Below, one piece after another: positions 1 to 6,806 of a stretch of DNA of 14,131 bases. The stretch comes from Bifidobacterium breve. GTDB taxonomy: Bacteria > Actinomycetota > Acidimicrobiia > Acidimicrobiales > Ilumatobacteraceae. Numbering within the stretch: position 1 is the first letter of the stretch; every line of letters starts with the position of its first letter. The translations under genes were made by a program, and so were the position numbers. The notes beneath the pieces were generated by a model, which worked only from the letters and a program-made list of their open reading frames with translations, made no database searches and was not told the origin of the DNA. The stretch is taken from positions 1 to 14,131 of the forward strand of contig CAMDER010000026.1 of NCBI GenBank assembly GCA_945896935.1. Reading direction: 5' to 3'.

Positions 1-465
1 TTGATTCGAAGTCTGAAATATCACAATCAGCGACGGGTTGTCGCTGAACTTGCTGACCGCCTGGTGCGTTCAATTCTGGCTGATCCTGAGAAGCCGGTTT
101 ACGACGTGGTGACCTGGGCACCTACTTCGGTGGTGCGCGAACGACTGCGGGGCTATGACCAATCACAATTGTTGGCAAAAGCTGTCGCGGAGCGTCTCGG
201 ACTGCGATGTCGTCGACTGTTGTATCGCGATCGCAGTGCACCACAAACTGGTCGCAATCGGCAAGAGCGTCTGAACGGTCCCATGTTTCGGGCTCGTCCG
301 CTACGTCATCCATGTCGAGTACTCGTCATTGACGATGTTGTGACAACTGGAAGTACTTTGCGAGCGGCGGCCCATGCACTCGATTTGGCTGGGGCCAGTG
401 AGGTGTGTTTGCTAGCCGTAGCAGCAACGCCTCGCGATCGGTCTACAAATTCGCGAGTTGCCTAA
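1..465 (+). CDS. comF: ComF family phosphoribosyltransferase-like protein, 5' end missing
   Basis: This is the C-terminal 154 residues of a ComF-type protein, a phosphoribosyltransferase-fold protein linked to DNA uptake in naturally competent bacteria; its biochemical role in actinobacteria is unclear. The clearest sign is the PRPP-binding loop VLVIDDVVTTGSTL at residues 107-120. Also typical are APTSVVRERLRGYDQ (40-54) and PQTGRNRQERLNGP (81-94). The first codon in the window is TTG, but the text starts inside the conserved 'LKY...RR' region and the usual N-terminal cysteine zinc finger is absent. The gene therefore almost certainly begins upstream of base 1, and the TTG should not be taken as a start. 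It ends in TAA at 463-465 and overlaps the convergent HAD gene by 23 bases. In actinobacteria comF commonly sits just upstream of hpf and secA; here secA follows but hpf does not. Confidence 0.9.
   Translation: MIRSLKYHNQRRVVAELADRLVRSILADPEKPVYDVVTWAPTSVVRERLRGYDQSQLLAKAVAERLGLRCRRLLYRDRSAPQTGRNRQERLNGPMFRARPLRHPCRVLVIDDVVTTGSTLRAAAHALDLAGASEVCLLAVAATPRDRSTNSRVA
431..457. repeat. 7-bp inverted repeat over the comF/HAD convergent junction
   Basis: CTCGCGA at 431-437 pairs perfectly with TCGCGAG at 451-457, leaving a 13-base loop. It lies on the overlapping 3' ends of the two convergent genes, so either transcript could fold it. There is no T-tract on either side, so it is not a standard intrinsic terminator. 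It may be chance in coding sequence. Confidence 0.3.
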
Positions 466-1156
466 CGCGTTGAACTGCCAATGTCGGGTCAATATCTACC
501 CAAATTCCGTGTATTCCTGCCGCGGAAGCAGCATCAACGTTGCTTTGGGCATCGTCAAGAAATGCGGCTCGATGAGCTTCAACACCGAGTCGATGTAACG
601 TGAGGTCGTAAATTGCGCGGTTGGGTTTGCGCATTCCCACTTCGTGACTATCGACGACATCATCAAAAATGTTGGCGAAATCGAGCATGGGCCACCATGC
701 ATCGCGTAATTCGCGCACATTGTTGGTCAATACTCCGAGGCGAAATCCCGCGGACTTGAGTTCGTGGACGAGTTCGATGACCAATGTGTTGGGTTCAAAG
801 GCAAAGCCGATGATCGGAGGGTTCGGAGAATTTGGGGTGCTTGGGGCGGGGGCTTCTAACAATGTGGCCATCGGTTGCAAACCTGCCTCAAGAACAAGCG
901 GGGCCAGCTGTTGGCGATACTCGAGCATGCTGATTTCGCCCCGTTCGAGTCGATGCCAGGGATGATTGGTGTCCTGCCCGTAATCGCCCATCATGACTTT
1001 CATGACTTTGTCGGCGGGATCATTGGGAAAGCGCTTGACCACATCGCTGGGGCGACCGTTGCTCGCTAAAACACCGCCAAAATCGAAAATAACTGCGTCA
1101 ATCAGGCGGTCCGATTGGTTGGAATGATTGGCGGATGTTGGGGCTGAATCGGGCAC
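443..1156 (-). CDS. HAD-superfamily hydrolase (subfamily IA, phosphatase-like)
   Basis: A 237-residue HAD-fold hydrolase, probably a small-molecule phosphatase; substrate unknown. Motif I is IFDFGGVL (residues 23-30), with nucleophile Asp25 and Gly at the +2 position where most HAD phosphatases have Asp. That substitution is typical of the 'DFGGVL' branch related to YihX and the N-terminal domain of soluble epoxide hydrolase. Motif II is LTNN (Thr144), motif III is Lys177 in MRKPNRAIYD, and motif IV is FLDDAQSNVDAA (Asp201, Asp202). The cap region carries a proline-rich insertion near residues 102-114. The reading frame stays open far upstream, antisense to secA, but the family begins just before motif I. 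I therefore chose the GTG at 1156, which has a -10-like CAGAAT exactly six bases upstream. The gene ends in TAG, overlaps comF tail to tail, and is divergent from secA. It occupies the place where hpf is usually found. Confidence 0.85.
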   Translation of the reverse strand: MPDSAPTSANHSNQSDRLIDAVIFDFGGVLASNGRPSDVVKRFPNDPADKVMKVMMGDYGQDTNHPWHRLERGEISMLEYRQQLAPLVLEAGLQPMATLLEAPAPSTPNSPNPPIIGFAFEPNTLVIELVHELKSAGFRLGVLTNNVRELRDAWWPMLDFANIFDDVVDSHEVGMRKPNRAIYDLTLHRLGVEAHRAAFLDDAQSNVDAASAAGIHGIWVDIDPTLAVQRVRQLANL

Positions 1157-1162
1157 GGAGTC

Positions 1163-1168
1163 ATTCTG
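1163..1168 (-). promoter_or_regulatory. Putative -10 element of a leaderless HAD transcript
   Basis: On the minus strand CAGAAT lies six bases before the GTG start at 1156. That is the distance expected if transcription begins at the start codon itself. No Shine-Dalgarno sequence stands in front of this GTG and no clear -35 box is visible. The same ten bases, CAGAATGACT, occur at the same position before the aquaporin gene. Confidence 0.45.
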
Positions 1169-1242
1169 CCTGTCGGCGTGCTTTCTTACATCATTGCTGC
1201 ACGTGAACTTTGGGTGACCCCGAGGCTCACAGATACCGCCTG

Positions 1243-1248
1243 TAGGCT
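1243..1248 (+). promoter_or_regulatory. Possible -10 element for secA
   Basis: TAGGCT fits the actinobacterial TANNNT pattern and ends ten bases before the secA ATG, so the 5' leader would be only a few bases long. No good -35 box is seen at 16-18 bases. The upstream spacer also has an AGGCTC direct repeat (1223-1228 and 1244-1249, 21 bases apart) and a CACGTG palindrome at 1200-1205. The prediction is weak. Confidence 0.3.
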
Positions 1249-1258
1249 CTATACCTGC

Positions 1259-4018
1259 ATGGGAATCCTCGATCGCATCCTGCGGGCCGGTGAAGGCAAG
1301 AAACTGAAGGCCCTCGAGGGTCTCGTTCCTGACATCAACGCCCTTGAGTCGTCTGTTCAAACATTGTCGGACGACGCATTGCGTGGCAAGACCGCCGAAT
1401 TCCGTACCCGTCTTGAGCGGGGTGAAACTCTCGACGATCTGCTCATCGAAGCATTCGCCGTCGTTCGCGAAGGTGCACATCGTGTCATTGGACAACGTCA
1501 CTACGACGTGCAAATGATGGGCGGGGCGGCATTGCACTTCGGCTGGGTTGCCGAAATGAAAACGGGTGAAGGTAAGACCTTGGTCTCGACCTTGCCGGCA
1601 TATCTCAATGGCTTGTCGGGCAATGGCGTGCACCTCATCACGGTGAACGACTATTTGGCACGCCGTGACTCTGAGTGGATGGGACGAGTTCATCGTTGGC
1701 TCGGACTCACCGTCGGACTTGTTGTTCCAGGTTCGCGCGAGCGCCCTGAGCAAAAGCGGGTCGACTACGCCTCTGACATTACGTATGGAACCAACAATGA
1801 ATTTGGTTTTGATTATTTGCGCGACAACATGGCGCCGACCAAACTCAACAAAGTTCAGCGTGGACATGCTTTTGCGATCGTTGATGAAGTTGACTCGATT
1901 TTGATTGACGAAGCACGTACACCACTCATCATCTCTGGTCGAGTGGCCGATGCCGCCAATCTCTATTACCGCTTTGCATCAATTGTGCGGGCTCTGAAGC
2001 GCGACGTTGATTACGAAGTTGAAGAAGATAAGCGCATTGTTATGCCGACCGAAGCCGGCATTGAGCGCGTTGAAGCCGAACTCGGCCTTGAAAACTTGTA
2101 CGACGAAGTTCAACGCAATCTTGTTCATCAATTGCAAGTGGCATTGAAGGCTAAAGAGTTATATCGCCGCGACAAGGACTACATCATTCAAGGTGGCGAA
2201 GTAAAAATCGTTGACGAATTTACGGGTCGTATTCTTGAGGGTCGTCGTTGGAGTGAAGGTATTCACCAAGCAGTTGAGGCCAAAGAAGGCGTCAAGATTA
2301 AAGAAGAAAATCAAACGCTTGCCACGATCACATTGCAGAACTATTTCCGCATGTACACCAAGCTCTCTGGAATGACTGGTACGGCACAAACTGAAGCTGC
2401 CGAACTCATGAATACCTACGACTTGCAGGTTGTGCCGATCCCAACGAACCGTGCGGTCGTGCGTATCGATTCGGCTGACCAGATTTTTAAGACCGAAGAC
2501 GCCAAGTTCAATGCAGTCGTCACCGACATCATCGAGCGCAATGCCAATGGGCAGCCAGTACTAGTTGGTACGGTCAGCGTTGCAAAGAGCGAGCACTTGT
2601 CGCGACTTCTTGCCAAGAATGGTGTCAAGCATGAGGTTTTGAACGCCAAGCAACACACCCGTGAGGCCGAAATCGTCACTCAGGCCGGACGCCTTGGCGC
2701 GGTCACCGTTGCCACAAACATGGCTGGCCGTGGAGTCGACATTCTTCTTGGCGGTAACCCCGAAGGCTTGGCGCACCGAGCAGTTCTCGCCGAAGGCCAT
2801 ACCGCCGACACCATGACTGACGAATTTGCGTTAGCGCTTCCACTTGATCAGATGCCCGATGAGTATCGGGCGGCGCGCGCGGTTGCACAAGCTCGATATA
2901 CCGAACTCCTTGCAGATATCTCAGCAAAGTGCAAGGCCGAAGGCGACCAAGTACGTGAAGTCGGTGGCTTGTATGTCATTGGCTCTGAGCGTCATGAGAG
3001 TCGTCGTATCGACAATCAGTTGCGGGGACGAGCGGGTCGTCAGGGTGACCCCGGCTCGAGTCGTTTCTATTTGAGCCTTGAAGACGAATTGATGCGTTTG
3101 TTCGCGACCGGTGCATTGAGTTGGGTCATGGGACGCGCATTGCCTGATGACGAAGCAATTGAACACAAGATGGTCACCAAAGCCATCGAACGCGCTCAGA
3201 GCACTGTCGAAACACGTAATGCCGAAATTCGTAAGAACGTGTTGAAGTACGACGAAGTGATGAATGAGCAGCGCAAGGTGATTTATATGCGCCGCGACCA
3301 AATTCTTGACGGCGTCGATCTCAAAGTTGCTGCGCTCGAATACATGTCCGAGGCAGTCGATGCGCTGATCGAAACGCATTGTGTGAGCGAGGCCGACGAC
3401 GAATGGGATCTTGATGGTCTCACTAAAGAACTGAAGACCTATTGGCCGAATGAATTGACACCTGATCACTTGGGTCAATCAGCAAGTACCGACAAGATGT
3501 ACGACGTCGTCATGGATAATGCGACTATTTACTATGAACAGCGTGAATCAGAACTCACTTCAGTGGTGATGCGCGATGTTGAACGTCAGGTCATGTTGCG
3601 CATTATTGATCAACGCTGGCGTGAACATCTTGAAGAGATGGACTATCTGCAAGAGGGCATCAATCTGCGCGCTATGGGCCAAAAAGATCCGTTGGCCGAA
3701 TGGCAGCGCGAGGGCTATGAGATGTTTGGTGCCATGATGAAGGGCATCGCGCAAGACTTCGTGAAGTACGTCATGCACGTGCAGGTTGTACGTAACGAAG
3801 AATCTGCTCCCGTCTTGCAGAACCTTCAACAGACAAAATCTGAAGCACCTTCGGCAGTGAGTCAAGGTGCAGTGCAGAGTGCGGATGAGATGCCTCAGCA
3901 GGCTGCGCCCGTCAAGCAGCAGCCCATCGTGAACGACGAGTGGTCAAAGACGCCTCGTAATGCGCCGTGCCCTTGCGGTTCAGGTAAAAAATTCAAGATG
4001 TGCCACGGCACCAGCTGA
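1259..4018 (+). CDS. secA: Preprotein translocase ATPase SecA
   Basis: SecA is the cytosolic motor that uses ATP to push unfolded preproteins through SecYEG. The 919-residue product has the full family layout. It starts MGILDRILRAGEGKKLK, has Walker A in MKTGEGKT (100-107), the DEVD Walker B box (209-212) followed by SILIDEARTPLIISG, and the second helicase motor with TNMAGRGVDILLGGNP and QLRGRAGRQGDPGSSRFYLS. The scaffold/wing region follows. A Gln/Pro-rich linker then leads to a C-terminal zinc-binding motif CPCGSGKKFKMCH (C-X-C-X8-C-H), which in other bacteria contacts SecB or ribosomes. An in-frame ATG lies at 1178, but homologues begin at the MGILDR methionine, so I use 1259. The zinc tail and housekeeping context indicate the essential SecA1-type protein rather than an accessory SecA2. 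It ends in TGA, seven bases before prfB. Confidence 0.98.
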   Translation: MGILDRILRAGEGKKLKALEGLVPDINALESSVQTLSDDALRGKTAEFRTRLERGETLDDLLIEAFAVVREGAHRVIGQRHYDVQMMGGAALHFGWVAEMKTGEGKTLVSTLPAYLNGLSGNGVHLITVNDYLARRDSEWMGRVHRWLGLTVGLVVPGSRERPEQKRVDYASDITYGTNNEFGFDYLRDNMAPTKLNKVQRGHAFAIVDEVDSILIDEARTPLIISGRVADAANLYYRFASIVRALKRDVDYEVEEDKRIVMPTEAGIERVEAELGLENLYDEVQRNLVHQLQVALKAKELYRRDKDYIIQGGEVKIVDEFTGRILEGRRWSEGIHQAVEAKEGVKIKEENQTLATITLQNYFRMYTKLSGMTGTAQTEAAELMNTYDLQVVPIPTNRAVVRIDSADQIFKTEDAKFNAVVTDIIERNANGQPVLVGTVSVAKSEHLSRLLAKNGVKHEVLNAKQHTREAEIVTQAGRLGAVTVATNMAGRGVDILLGGNPEGLAHRAVLAEGHTADTMTDEFALALPLDQMPDEYRAARAVAQARYTELLADISAKCKAEGDQVREVGGLYVIGSERHESRRIDNQLRGRAGRQGDPGSSRFYLSLEDELMRLFATGALSWVMGRALPDDEAIEHKMVTKAIERAQSTVETRNAEIRKNVLKYDEVMNEQRKVIYMRRDQILDGVDLKVAALEYMSEAVDALIETHCVSEADDEWDLDGLTKELKTYWPNELTPDHLGQSASTDKMYDVVMDNATIYYEQRESELTSVVMRDVERQVMLRIIDQRWREHLEEMDYLQEGINLRAMGQKDPLAEWQREGYEMFGAMMKGIAQDFVKYVMHVQVVRNEESAPVLQNLQQTKSEAPSAVSQGAVQSADEMPQQAAPVKQQPIVNDEWSKTPRNAPCPCGSGKKFKMCHGTS

Positions 4019-4025
4019 GATTGTC

Positions 4026-5129
4026 ATGCGCGATTTCACAGATGATTTGAAGGATGTGAGTCGACGACTCGGCGAGGCCAAGGTCTATCTCAAGATTGAT
4101 GCTCAACGAGATCGATTTCGCGAACTCGAAATTGAGGTATCAAAGCCCGGACTTTGGGACGATCAGGAGTTTGCCAAGAAACTCAATACCGAATACGCCA
4201 ACACCAAGGGCGATATTGACATCTTTGACGGATTGGCTCGTCGGCTTGAAGACGCTGAGGTGCTCCATGAAATGGCGCGCGAAATTGATGATGCTTCGCA
4301 AGAAGCCGAAATCGAAAAAGGCATTCAGGCGATCGCTCGCGAATTGAATGGCTTAGAAATGCGCAGTTTGTTTACGGGCGAACACGATGAGTTAGATTGC
4401 ATCGTCCACATCAACACCAAAGATGGTGGAGTTGACGCCCAAGATTGGAGCGAACTCCTCTTACGGATGTACCAGCGCTGGGCCGAGCGTCGTGGAATTG
4501 ATTTTGAGATCAACGATATTTCACCAGGAACTGAAGCTGGGATTATGTCCGTTGAGTTCACCTTGAAAGGTCGTTATGCCTACGGGCTGATGACATCTGA
4601 ACGAGGTACGCATCGCCTGGTGCGCATCAGTCCGTTTGATAATCAAGGTCGGCGTCAAACAAGCTTCTCCAATGTGCAGGTGTGGCCCGCAATGGAAAAT
4701 CCCGATATTGAAATTGATGAAACTGATGTGCGCATGGAAGTGTTTCGTGCATCAGGAGCAGGTGGCCAGCACGTCAATAAGACGTCATCAGCGGTTCGTC
4801 TCATTCACGAACCAACCGGGCTTGTCTCATCGTCACAAGAAGAGCGCAGTCAATTACAAAACCGCGAAAAGGCGATGAATCGCTTGAAGGCAATGGTTGC
4901 GGCAAAGATTGAAGAAGAACATCAAGCCGAACTTGATCGCATTGCTGGCAAACAAGCAACGGTCGGCTGGGGTAGCCAAATTCGCAGCTATGTCTTACAG
5001 CCCTATCAAATGGTGAAAGATTTGCGCACAAATATTGAATCAAGCAGCGTCGAATCTGTGCTTGATGGCGACTTGGACGAATTTATGGTCGGATATTTGC
5101 AGTGGCGTCGTGCGGGCGACGATTCTTGA
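4026..5129 (+). CDS. prfB: Peptide chain release factor 2 (RF2)
   Basis: RF2 recognises UGA and UAA in the ribosomal A site and triggers hydrolysis of the finished peptide. The product is 367 residues. The SPF anticodon-like tripeptide (202-204) identifies it as RF2 rather than RF1, which carries PxT. The catalytic GGQ is at 246-248 in RASGAGGQHVNKTSSAV. The N-terminal helical domain occupies about 1-110. The frame is uninterrupted through the region where many bacteria have the autoregulatory +1 frameshift with an internal TGA near codon 25, so that control is absent. The ATG at 4026 is chosen because homologues start with a short N-terminus of this kind; the longer in-frame start at 3960 lies inside secA. 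Only a weak purine-rich patch precedes the ATG, seven bases after the secA stop, which suggests translational coupling. The gene itself ends in TGA. Confidence 0.97.
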   Translation: MRDFTDDLKDVSRRLGEAKVYLKIDAQRDRFRELEIEVSKPGLWDDQEFAKKLNTEYANTKGDIDIFDGLARRLEDAEVLHEMAREIDDASQEAEIEKGIQAIARELNGLEMRSLFTGEHDELDCIVHINTKDGGVDAQDWSELLLRMYQRWAERRGIDFEINDISPGTEAGIMSVEFTLKGRYAYGLMTSERGTHRLVRISPFDNQGRRQTSFSNVQVWPAMENPDIEIDETDVRMEVFRASGAGGQHVNKTSSAVRLIHEPTGLVSSSQEERSQLQNREKAMNRLKAMVAAKIEEEHQAELDRIAGKQATVGWGSQIRSYVLQPYQMVKDLRTNIESSSVESVLDGDLDEFMVGYLQWRRAGDDS

Positions 5130-5154
5130 CGAAGTACGACTGATAACCTAACTG
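5126..5154 (+). promoter_or_regulatory. Weak promoter candidate for ftsEX
   Basis: TTGACG (5126-5131, overlapping the prfB stop codon) is a good -35 match. Seventeen bases further on is TAACTG (5149-5154), a poor -10. An alternative TANNNT hexamer, TAACCT at 5144-5149, has too short a spacer. The 76-base gap between prfB and ftsE is the largest in this gene cluster, which makes an internal promoter plausible but unproven. Confidence 0.22.
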
Positions 5155-5167
5155 TTTGAGTTCATGT

Positions 5168-5187
5168 GGTCGACCAACTGGTCGGTC
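5168..5187 (+). promoter_or_regulatory. Hairpin in the ftsE leader
   Basis: Bases 5168-5175 can pair with 5180-5187 to form an eight-pair stem (five Watson-Crick pairs next to the loop, then two G-U pairs and a closing G-C) around an AACT loop. The stem ends eight bases before the ftsE ribosome-binding site. The same place contains three alternating copies of TGGTCG/CGACCA, including the palindrome TGGTCGACCA at 5167-5176. No T-tract follows, so it is not an intrinsic terminator. It could be an RNA control element or a protein-binding palindrome. Confidence 0.35.
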
Positions 5188-5195
5188 TCTCGCCC

Positions 5196-5201
5196 GAGGA
5201 G
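5196..5201 (+). promoter_or_regulatory. Strong ribosome-binding site that fixes the ftsE start
   Basis: GAGGAG stands four bases before the ATG at 5206. It supports that methionine over the in-frame ATG at 5164, which would add 14 residues with no similarity to FtsE. Confidence 0.7.
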
Positions 5202-5205
5202 CAAC

Positions 5206-5883
5206 ATGATTCGCCTCGAAAACGTAACAAAAACTTATGGCACTGAAATTCCAGCGGTGCGTGATGCATCTTTCGAGGTGGCCAAAGGCGAGTTCGTCTT
5301 TATGGTGGGTCCATCAGGTTCAGGTAAGTCAACTTTGTTGCGCTTGATGAATCGTCAAGAACAGCCCGAACGTGGCGCTGTCTGGGTGGCTGGCAAGGAC
5401 ATCAATGAAATGTCCGATTCAAAAGTGCCGTACTTACGCCGCAATATCGGAAATATTTTTCAGGACTACAAGCTATTACTGAACAAAACAGTTTTTGAAA
5501 ATGTGGCCTTTGCCCTTGAAGTTATTGGGCGACCCAAGCATGTGATTCGTCAGCAGGTTCCTGCTGTTCTCGATCTCGTCGGTCTCTCCGATAAGGAAGA
5601 CCGTTTTCCCCATCAACTGTCTGGTGGCGAGCAGCAACGAGTTTCTATCGCCCGGGCTTTCGTTAATCGGCCATTAATTTTGTTGGCTGACGAACCAACC
5701 GGCAACCTCGACCCCGCCACAGGTGAAGGAATTATGCGTCTTTTGGATCGCATCAATACCACCGGAACAACCGTGGTGATGGCAACTCACGATCAGCGAA
5801 TTGTGAACATGATGCGTCGTCGCGTGGTGCAACTTGATCGCGGTGTCATTGTTCGCGACCAAGAACGAGGAGTGTACGACTGA
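5206..5883 (+). CDS. ftsE: Cell-division ABC transporter ATP-binding protein FtsE
   Basis: FtsE is the cytoplasmic ATPase of the FtsEX complex. The complex does not pump a solute; it transmits ATP-driven conformational change to periplasmic or extracellular peptidoglycan hydrolases at the division site. The 225-residue protein has Walker A GPSGSGKST (35-43), a Q-loop in NIFQDYKLL (83-91), the ABC signature LSGGEQQR (138-145), Walker B LILLADEP (157-164), a D-loop near NLDP (167-170) and the switch His195 in MATHD. The QDYKLL text and the MIRLENVTKTYG start are characteristic of FtsE rather than of other short ABC ATPases. The start is set by the GAGGAG site. Its TGA stop overlaps the ftsX ATG by one base (TGATG), so the two are translationally coupled. 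Confidence 0.97.
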   Translation: MIRLENVTKTYGTEIPAVRDASFEVAKGEFVFMVGPSGSGKSTLLRLMNRQEQPERGAVWVAGKDINEMSDSKVPYLRRNIGNIFQDYKLLLNKTVFENVAFALEVIGRPKHVIRQQVPAVLDLVGLSDKEDRFPHQLSGGEQQRVSIARAFVNRPLILLADEPTGNLDPATGEGIMRLLDRINTTGTTVVMATHDQRIVNMMRRRVVQLDRGVIVRDQERGVYD

Positions 5884-6785
5884 TGATTGCTCGTATCAGT
5901 TACGCATTCCGCGAAACGTGGGCCAGTTTTAAGCGCAACGTCACTTTGACGATGGCAGCGGTGATTACTTCTGCTGTTTCATTGTTGTTGGTCGGCTCAA
6001 CTTTTCTCATTCAGCGGGCCTTTGACAATTTGTTGACTCGTTGGAAAGGCGACGTTGAGCTGATTGTTTACGTTCGTTCTGATGCCGATGTCAACCAAAT
6101 TCAGGTGATTGAAGACGCGTTGAACTCTCAGCCAGCAGTTATTGATGTCTCAAAATTGCGATATCTTGATCAGGCCGAAAGTTATGCCGAAGCGCAGAAA
6201 TTGTTTGCCGGTGATCCTGGAACTTTGCGCCTATTAACGCCAGAAAACATTCCATCGCAATTCAAGGTTGTGCCAATTTCGCAGGACTCAAATCTGATCC
6301 GTGAACTTGGTGAACAATTCCGAAGTTTGGCCGGTGTGCGAGAGGTTGCGTACGCTCAGGATGTCTTTGATGTCGTGGCACGAGTCTCGCAATTTATTCG
6401 CATCGCGACGACTGCAATGTCGATTGTCCTACTCGTGGTCGCGGTCGGCTTAATTTGGAACACCATCCGAACCGCGATGTTTGCGCGTCGACGCGAAATT
6501 GAAGTGATGAAACTCGTTGGCGCGACTAACTGGTTCATTCGTATTCCGTTCATGCTCGAAGGCCTGATGCAGGGGCTCATTGGTGGCGTGTTGTCGTGTT
6601 TGGGCCTCTGGGGGCTAAACACGGCTTGGTCGAACGCGGTTGCCGACTTCAATGACACCGAACTCGCGGCATTAGTCGTCACTGATGGCTATATGCGTTT
6701 CGTGATGTTTATTTTATTGGGAATCGGAGCAATAGCAGGCGCGGTCGGATCAGGTATTGCTGCTACACGTTTCTTAGACGTGTGA
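5883..6785 (+). CDS. ftsX: Cell-division membrane protein FtsX
   Basis: FtsX is the integral-membrane partner of FtsE. Its large extracellular loop activates peptidoglycan hydrolases (RipC in mycobacteria, EnvC in E. coli). The 300-residue product shows the expected topology: a cytoplasmic N-terminus, a membrane segment at about 21-43, an extracellular domain at about 45-170, then three more segments near 173-195, 222-247 and 271-295. The cytoplasmic RRREIEVMKLVGAT (202-215) is the diagnostic FtsX coupling motif. A GAGGAG ribosome-binding site lies ten bases upstream inside ftsE, and the start overlaps the ftsE stop by one base. No hydrolase or smpB gene follows; the next gene encodes an acyl-CoA enzyme. 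Confidence 0.96.
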   Translation: MIARISYAFRETWASFKRNVTLTMAAVITSAVSLLLVGSTFLIQRAFDNLLTRWKGDVELIVYVRSDADVNQIQVIEDALNSQPAVIDVSKLRYLDQAESYAEAQKLFAGDPGTLRLLTPENIPSQFKVVPISQDSNLIRELGEQFRSLAGVREVAYAQDVFDVVARVSQFIRIATTAMSIVLLVVAVGLIWNTIRTAMFARRREIEVMKLVGATNWFIRIPFMLEGLMQGLIGGVLSCLGLWGLNTAWSNAVADFNDTELAALVVTDGYMRFVMFILLGIGAIAGAVGSGIAATRFLDV

Positions 6786-6806
6786 CGTTCTATTAAGGTC
6801 TTCTCC

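Noticed and set aside
1178..1258. N-terminal extension of SecA from the ATG at 1178
   Set aside because: The extra 27 residues do not resemble any SecA N-terminus, and homologues start at MGILDR. The extension would also cover the likely promoter.
1157..1867. Long minus-strand open frame extending the HAD protein by more than 230 residues
   Set aside because: It runs antisense to the strongly conserved secA N-terminal region, has no recognisable domain, and HAD homologues begin just before motif I. A GTG with a promoter-like hexamer lies at 1156.
2921..3478. 185-codon minus-strand frame inside secA
   Set aside because: It lies fully antisense to conserved SecA motor and scaffold sequence and shows no domain or ribosome-binding site.
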